From contig SLOC01000041.1 in the NCBI GenBank assembly GCA_007132685.1, forward strand, positions 1 through 8,673: a stretch of DNA of 8,673 bases. The letters are read 5' to 3'. Shown piece after piece: positions 6,411-8,673 of the stretch; position 1 is the first letter of the stretch; the number at the start of each line of letters is the position of its first letter. Under the pieces are notes generated by a model that saw only the letters and a list, made by a program, of their open reading frames with translations, was not told where the DNA came from and made no database searches. The position numbers were made by a program, and so were the translations under genes. This DNA is from Candidatus Saccharimonadota bacterium. Its GTDB lineage: Bacteria > Patescibacteriota > Saccharimonadia > Saccharimonadales > SLHW01.

Positions 6411-6733
6411 CGGTTGTCACCGCTACCTTTGAGTGTGTTGCGGCTCTTTCTATCGGCCAGTTTTTCAACATTAGTGCGAGCCACATCTTCAAGTGTTATA
6501 TCTAGATAATCGGCAATGGTTGCAATGTACCAAAGCACATCGCCTAGCTCTTTAGTGATATCTTTTTTATCAAGCTGTGTCGGATCACCATCGCCATCAC
6601 GAATCAGCTTCTTTACTTTTTCAGCAATCTCACCTGACTCACCGACCAGACCCAACACGCGATGATAAAACTCGAGTGGTCTGTCGTCATTCGCAGTGGT
6701 GAGAGCATGCTCTTGATACTCTTTGAATGTCAT
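6407..6733 (-). CDS. MazG-like nucleotide pyrophosphohydrolase
   Basis: This 108-aa single-domain protein belongs to the all-alpha NTP pyrophosphatase (MazG-like) family, which hydrolyses nucleoside triphosphates, often non-canonical ones, to monophosphate and pyrophosphate. The Mg2+-binding residues are visible as ESGEIAEK (32-39, with E32, E35 and E38) and KELGDVLWY (61-69, with E62 and D65). The sequence between the two helices is DGDGDPTQLDKKD. The substrate is not predictable. The ATG lies 3 nt after the tsaC stop, so it is the second gene of that operon; GGGAG in the end of tsaC is 14 nt away, rather far. Its TAG stop and the TAG stop of the Mur ligase on the other strand share a CTAG. 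Confidence 0.88.
   Translation of the reverse strand: MTFKEYQEHALTTANDDRPLEFYHRVLGLVGESGEIAEKVKKLIRDGDGDPTQLDKKDITKELGDVLWYIATIADYLDITLEDVARTNVEKLADRKSRNTLKGSGDNR
6408..6425. terminator. Possible weak bidirectional hairpin at convergent gene ends
   Basis: A 7-bp stem (6408-6414 with 6419-6425, tagcggt/accgcta) with a 4-nt loop includes the stop codons of both convergent genes. No T-tract follows on either strand, so intrinsic termination is doubtful. It is the only hairpin I see between the two transcription units. Confidence 0.3.
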
Positions 6734-6736
6734 AAT

Positions 6737-7324
6737 TTATTCTATTGCTCCCGTTTCCTCATCAATTATAGCTGCCCCATCGCGCAATACAACCACAGTG
6801 TCGTCTATAACCTGTAGTACTGTTGAAGGTTTTTGTAATGAGCCAATAGCATCACCAACATAAAAGTCCACCTTATCACCAAAGTACTGTTCAGCCTCGA
6901 CTGCTGAATGTGCAGGTGGTTGATCAGGCAAATTTGCACTGGAAGTAAGGAGCGGGCCTGTTTGCTCGAGTAGTTTTTGCAGTTCATCGTTATCAGGCAG
7001 TCGTACTGCGATAGACTGTTTACCTAGGTGCAAATAATTAAGCTCAGTTGTAGCACATGGGATGACAACACTGATCGGATTTGGCCAATAGTGGCTCACC
7101 GCATCTAGATACCGTCGTTTCAACCCAAGCTCAACCAGCTGGTCAACTGAAGCACCGATGAGCGTCCCTGGTTTTTTCTCACGTGATTTTAGTTGATAAA
7201 GCCGAGTGACGGATGCATGATCTCCTGCAACGCATACCAAGCCGAACAATGTGTCAGTGGGCAGCACGCCGACGGCACCTTGCCTGAGCAGTTCAGCGGC
7301 TTGACGGAAGCCAATTGTTTTCAT
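6737..7324 (-). CDS. tsaC: Threonylcarbamoyl-AMP synthase (TsaC/Sua5/YciO family)
   Basis: The enzyme makes threonylcarbamoyl-AMP from threonine, bicarbonate and ATP, the first step of the t6A37 modification of ANN-reading tRNAs; TsaB/D/E complete it. The 195-aa length fits the single-domain TsaC form without the Sua5 C-terminal domain. The motifs are PTDTLFGL (22-29), the basic KSREKKP (46-52), WPNPISVVIP (80-89), SIAVRLPD (104-111), TSSANL (127-132), PSTV (166-169) and LRDG (180-183). The KxR and SAN/PSTV residues bind the nucleotide and substrate, which argues for TsaC rather than a distant YciO paralogue. The ATG has no Shine-Dalgarno sequence, and the -10 box lies only 10 nt upstream, so the mRNA is likely near-leaderless. 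It is first in a two-gene operon with the MazG-like gene and divergent from mscS. Confidence 0.9.
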   Translation of the reverse strand: MKTIGFRQAAELLRQGAVGVLPTDTLFGLVCVAGDHASVTRLYQLKSREKKPGTLIGASVDQLVELGLKRRYLDAVSHYWPNPISVVIPCATTELNYLHLGKQSIAVRLPDNDELQKLLEQTGPLLTSSANLPDQPPAHSAVEAEQYFGDKVDFYVGDAIGSLQKPSTVLQVIDDTVVVLRDGAAIIDEETGAIE

Positions 7325-7334
7325 ACGCTTTTTG

Positions 7335-7343
7335 ATTGTACCA
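7335..7343 (-). promoter_or_regulatory. Extended -10 promoter of tsaC-mazG
   Basis: TG-G-TACAAT on the minus strand (7343-7335) is an extended -10 lying 10 nt ahead of the tsaC ATG, which leaves a leader of roughly 3-4 nt. No -35 is recognisable. It resembles the TGGTACACT element of the MFS gene. The left arm of the 7340-7360 dyad overlaps it. Confidence 0.5.
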
Positions 7344-7360
7344 CCGATTAGACCGGTGGT
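7340..7360. promoter_or_regulatory. Dyad between divergent tsaC and mscS promoters
   Basis: Perfect 7-bp arms (accaccg 7340-7346 and cggtggt 7354-7360) enclose 7 nt. The dyad covers the upstream part of the tsaC -10 and the -35 region of mscS, a suitable place for an operator controlling both. It could also be a chance inverted repeat; no regulator gene is visible nearby. Confidence 0.35.
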
Positions 7361-7367
7361 TTATACC

Positions 7368-7376
7368 TGTTATACT
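7368..7376 (+). promoter_or_regulatory. Extended -10 promoter of mscS
   Basis: TG-T-TATACT (7368-7376) is an extended -10, with a weak TTAGAC (7348-7353) 17 bp upstream of the hexamer. A ribosome site AAGGAG (7385-7390) follows, 6 nt before the ATG, so this gene has a short leader of about 14 nt with a normal Shine-Dalgarno. Confidence 0.55.
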
Positions 7377-7396
7377 TAAATCATAAGGAGAAAATA

Positions 7397-8257
7397 ATGA
7401 TAGAAGCCACCGAAACGTTTATTGTAAATCACACGGTCGCGATACTGCTGATTGTTCTGGCAGCATATATTGCTCAAAAGTTTATCATGACAATTGTCGC
7501 GAAAATCATACGTCGCTCGATTCAGTTTCAGCACAGAGGGCATCATGACGTCCACGAAGAAAAACGCGAAAAAACCCTGATAGATATCATTGGGACTGCG
7601 CTAAAGCTTGGCATCTGGCTCATGGCAGGGCTGATGATTCTGCAAGAAGTCGGCGTAAATATCGCGCCACTGCTGGCTGGTGCTGGTGTCGCAGGTATAG
7701 CGCTCGGGTTCGGTGCTCAATCGCTCGTCCAAGACGCGTTCCGCGGACTGTTTATTATCTTTGAGAACCAATACCGTGTTGGTGATGTCGTCCAAATAAA
7801 CGGCGATCTAGCCGGCGTGGTAGAGAAAATTACTCTACGAGCAACCGTCTTACGCGATCTTGACGGATACGTGCATCATGTCTCGAACGGAAACATTCAA
7901 ACCGCAACTAATATGACGATGGAGTTTGCCAATGTAAACATCGATATCGGCGTCAGTTATGATAGCAACCTCGAGAAAGTCGAGAAAGTTATCAATCAAG
8001 TCGGTGAAACTATGGCCGAAGAAGAAGAGTGGAAACACGCAATCATTACCCCGCCTGCCTTTTTGCGTCTTGATGAATTTGATGATTCCTCATTGCAGAT
8101 AAAAATTCTCGGTAAAACTACTGCGGATATGCGCTGGAACGTCGCGGGCGAATACCGCCGTAGGCTTAAAGAAGCATTTGATAAACATGATATTGAGATA
8201 CCGTTTCCACAAATGGTTATCCATGATAAGCGCGGCAAAAAAGATTCCAAGAAATAG
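7397..8257 (+). CDS. mscS: MscS-family small-conductance mechanosensitive channel
   Basis: This 286-aa inner membrane channel opens under membrane tension to release solutes during hypo-osmotic shock; the family works as a homoheptamer. TM1 lies at about 13-33, TM2 at about 66-83 and the pore-lining TM3 at about 88-118. TM3 has the typical small-residue packing LLAGAGVAGIALGFGAQSL followed by the QDAFRGLFI kink region. The beta domain starts at ENQYRVGDVVQI (123-134), continues through the ITLRATVLRDLDG stretch (145-157) and VSNGNI, and is followed by an alpha/beta C-terminal domain ending in a Lys-rich tail. The length is that of canonical MscS, with no added domains. A His/basic-rich stretch (QHRGHHDVHEEKREK, 45-59) lies between TM1 and TM2. 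AAGGAG lies 6 nt before the ATG. Stop is TAG, 11 bp from the convergent neighbour, with no terminator hairpin visible. Confidence 0.93.
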   Translation: MIEATETFIVNHTVAILLIVLAAYIAQKFIMTIVAKIIRRSIQFQHRGHHDVHEEKREKTLIDIIGTALKLGIWLMAGLMILQEVGVNIAPLLAGAGVAGIALGFGAQSLVQDAFRGLFIIFENQYRVGDVVQINGDLAGVVEKITLRATVLRDLDGYVHHVSNGNIQTATNMTMEFANVNIDIGVSYDSNLEKVEKVINQVGETMAEEEEWKHAIITPPAFLRLDEFDDSSLQIKILGKTTADMRWNVAGEYRRRLKEAFDKHDIEIPFPQMVIHDKRGKKDSKK

Positions 8258-8268
8258 CTTGTTAGAGA

Positions 8269-8673
8269 TTATTCTGTTTCAGGTGCTTCGGGTTCAGTAG
8301 CGTCTACGCTGCCTTGGGTGTCATCAGCATCGTCATCGGCTGCTTCATCTTCAAGCATGTCATCATCAACATCATCAAATTCGTCATCAAAATCATTTTG
8401 AACCGGAGGTTCGGTTTCTTCTTCGTCAGCTGGCATCGTTGATTCTGGCGTTGTAGCTGGCGCTTCAGCAGGCTCCTCTTGGTTAACGTACATCATGACT
8501 ACTAGAGCCATCAGTGTAAGAGCAACTAAAACCACCCCGATGATAAAGCCAATCGGCTTATTCGATGGAGTTTTCGGGGGCTTAGGCGGCTTCTCTTTTT
8601 TCTCTTTTTTCGCTTTTTTGTCTGGAGCCTCTGTTGTGACAGGTGTTTGGGTTGCTTCCTGATCAGAATCAAA
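8269..8673 (-). CDS. Single-TM protein with Lys/Pro-rich inside and acidic outside (partial, start beyond the window)
   Basis: The frame is open to the right edge, so these 134 residues are the C-terminal part; the GTG at 8535 is inside the TM segment and is not the start. The visible order is a polar stretch rich in Thr, Gln and Glu, then a Lys/Pro-rich region (8566-8622, repeated KKEKK and PPKP units), a hydrophobic helix at 8494-8553 (starting IGFIIGVV), and a tail of about 74 aa rich in Asp, Glu, Pro and Thr, with the aspartate-rich core at about 8320-8400. The charge pattern predicts the N-terminus inside and the acidic tail outside. The acidic tail is encoded by near-repeats of the trinucleotide tca. 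I recognise no domain and assign no function. Confidence 0.7.
   Translation of the reverse strand, partial: FDSDQEATQTPVTTEAPDKKAKKEKKEKPPKPPKTPSNKPIGFIIGVVLVALTLMALVVMMYVNQEEPAEAPATTPESTMPADEEETEPPVQNDFDDEFDDVDDDMLEDEAADDDADDTQGSVDATEPEAPETE

Noticed and set aside
7397..8250. Minus-strand open frames under mscS, and similar ones opposite the ABC, MFS and other genes
   Set aside because: They have no start signals or recognisable domains and lie wholly within strongly supported genes on the other strand.
8594..8619. Three AAAAAA-G runs on the minus strand as slippery frameshift sites
   Set aside because: They are plain AAA AAA codons in a Lys-rich tract, not in the phase of the A_AAA_AAG heptamer, and no alternative product or stop context suggests frameshifting.
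1..8673. CRISPR array, tRNA, rRNA, riboswitch, insertion sequence, toxin-antitoxin or defence genes
   Set aside because: I looked on both strands and saw no spaced direct repeats, no cloverleaf with CCA-end pattern, no transposase and no defence domains.

Overview
The window most likely comes from a Patescibacteria (CPR) genome, and Candidatus Saccharibacteria fits best. The basis is inference from compact, streamlined gene content and from several lineage-flavoured proteins that I recognise only by general resemblance: a small basic protein of 65 aa, a two-TM protein of 202 aa, a one-TM protein of 225 aa, and an MFS carrier with an AYHVDF-type loop. Stop codons in use are TAG (five genes), TAA (five) and TGA (one). 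UGA is therefore not reassigned to glycine as in Gracilibacteria/Absconditabacteria, and UAG is an ordinary stop. No rRNA, tRNA, CRISPR array, transposase or phage gene is visible. The longest stretch without a gene is about 205 bp (2297-2501), and it holds promoters.

Layout. 1-134: noncoding, with two copies of a GC-rich palindrome in opposite orientation. 135-2008 (minus): a two-gene ABC-2 exporter operon, ATPase then permease, in which the ATPase frame is interrupted by a single in-frame TAG two codons before the Q-loop glutamine. 2049-2075: intrinsic terminator. 2099-2296 (minus): small conserved 65-aa protein, transcribed divergently from 2502-3179 (plus), a one-TM protein. 3201-3234: bidirectional terminator. 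3248-3856 (minus): two-TM protein with a TTG start and its own promoter inside the end of the MFS gene 3891-5090 (minus). 5130-6410 (plus): a MurC/Mpl-type Mur ligase, divergent from the MFS gene. 6407-6733 and 6737-7324 (minus): a MazG-like pyrophosphohydrolase and a TsaC/Sua5 tRNA t6A enzyme in one operon. The MazG-like gene meets the Mur ligase tail to tail on a shared CTAG. 7397-8257 (plus): MscS mechanosensitive channel, divergent from tsaC across a 72-bp intergenic region with a 7-bp dyad. 8269-8673 (minus): C-terminal part of a one-TM protein with a Lys/Pro-rich inside and a very acidic outside, running off the right edge.

The genes do not form one pathway. They are a housekeeping and envelope set: peptidoglycan precursor ligation, tRNA modification, nucleotide clean-up, osmotic protection and membrane transport. 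The most noteworthy points are the premature amber codon in an otherwise intact ABC ATPase, the paired palindromes, the recurring extended -10 promoters with little or no leader, the CTAG stop overlap, and three uncharacterised membrane or small proteins. I see no evidence of a defence island, toxin-antitoxin module or mobile system, so I cannot point to a clear new biological system here.
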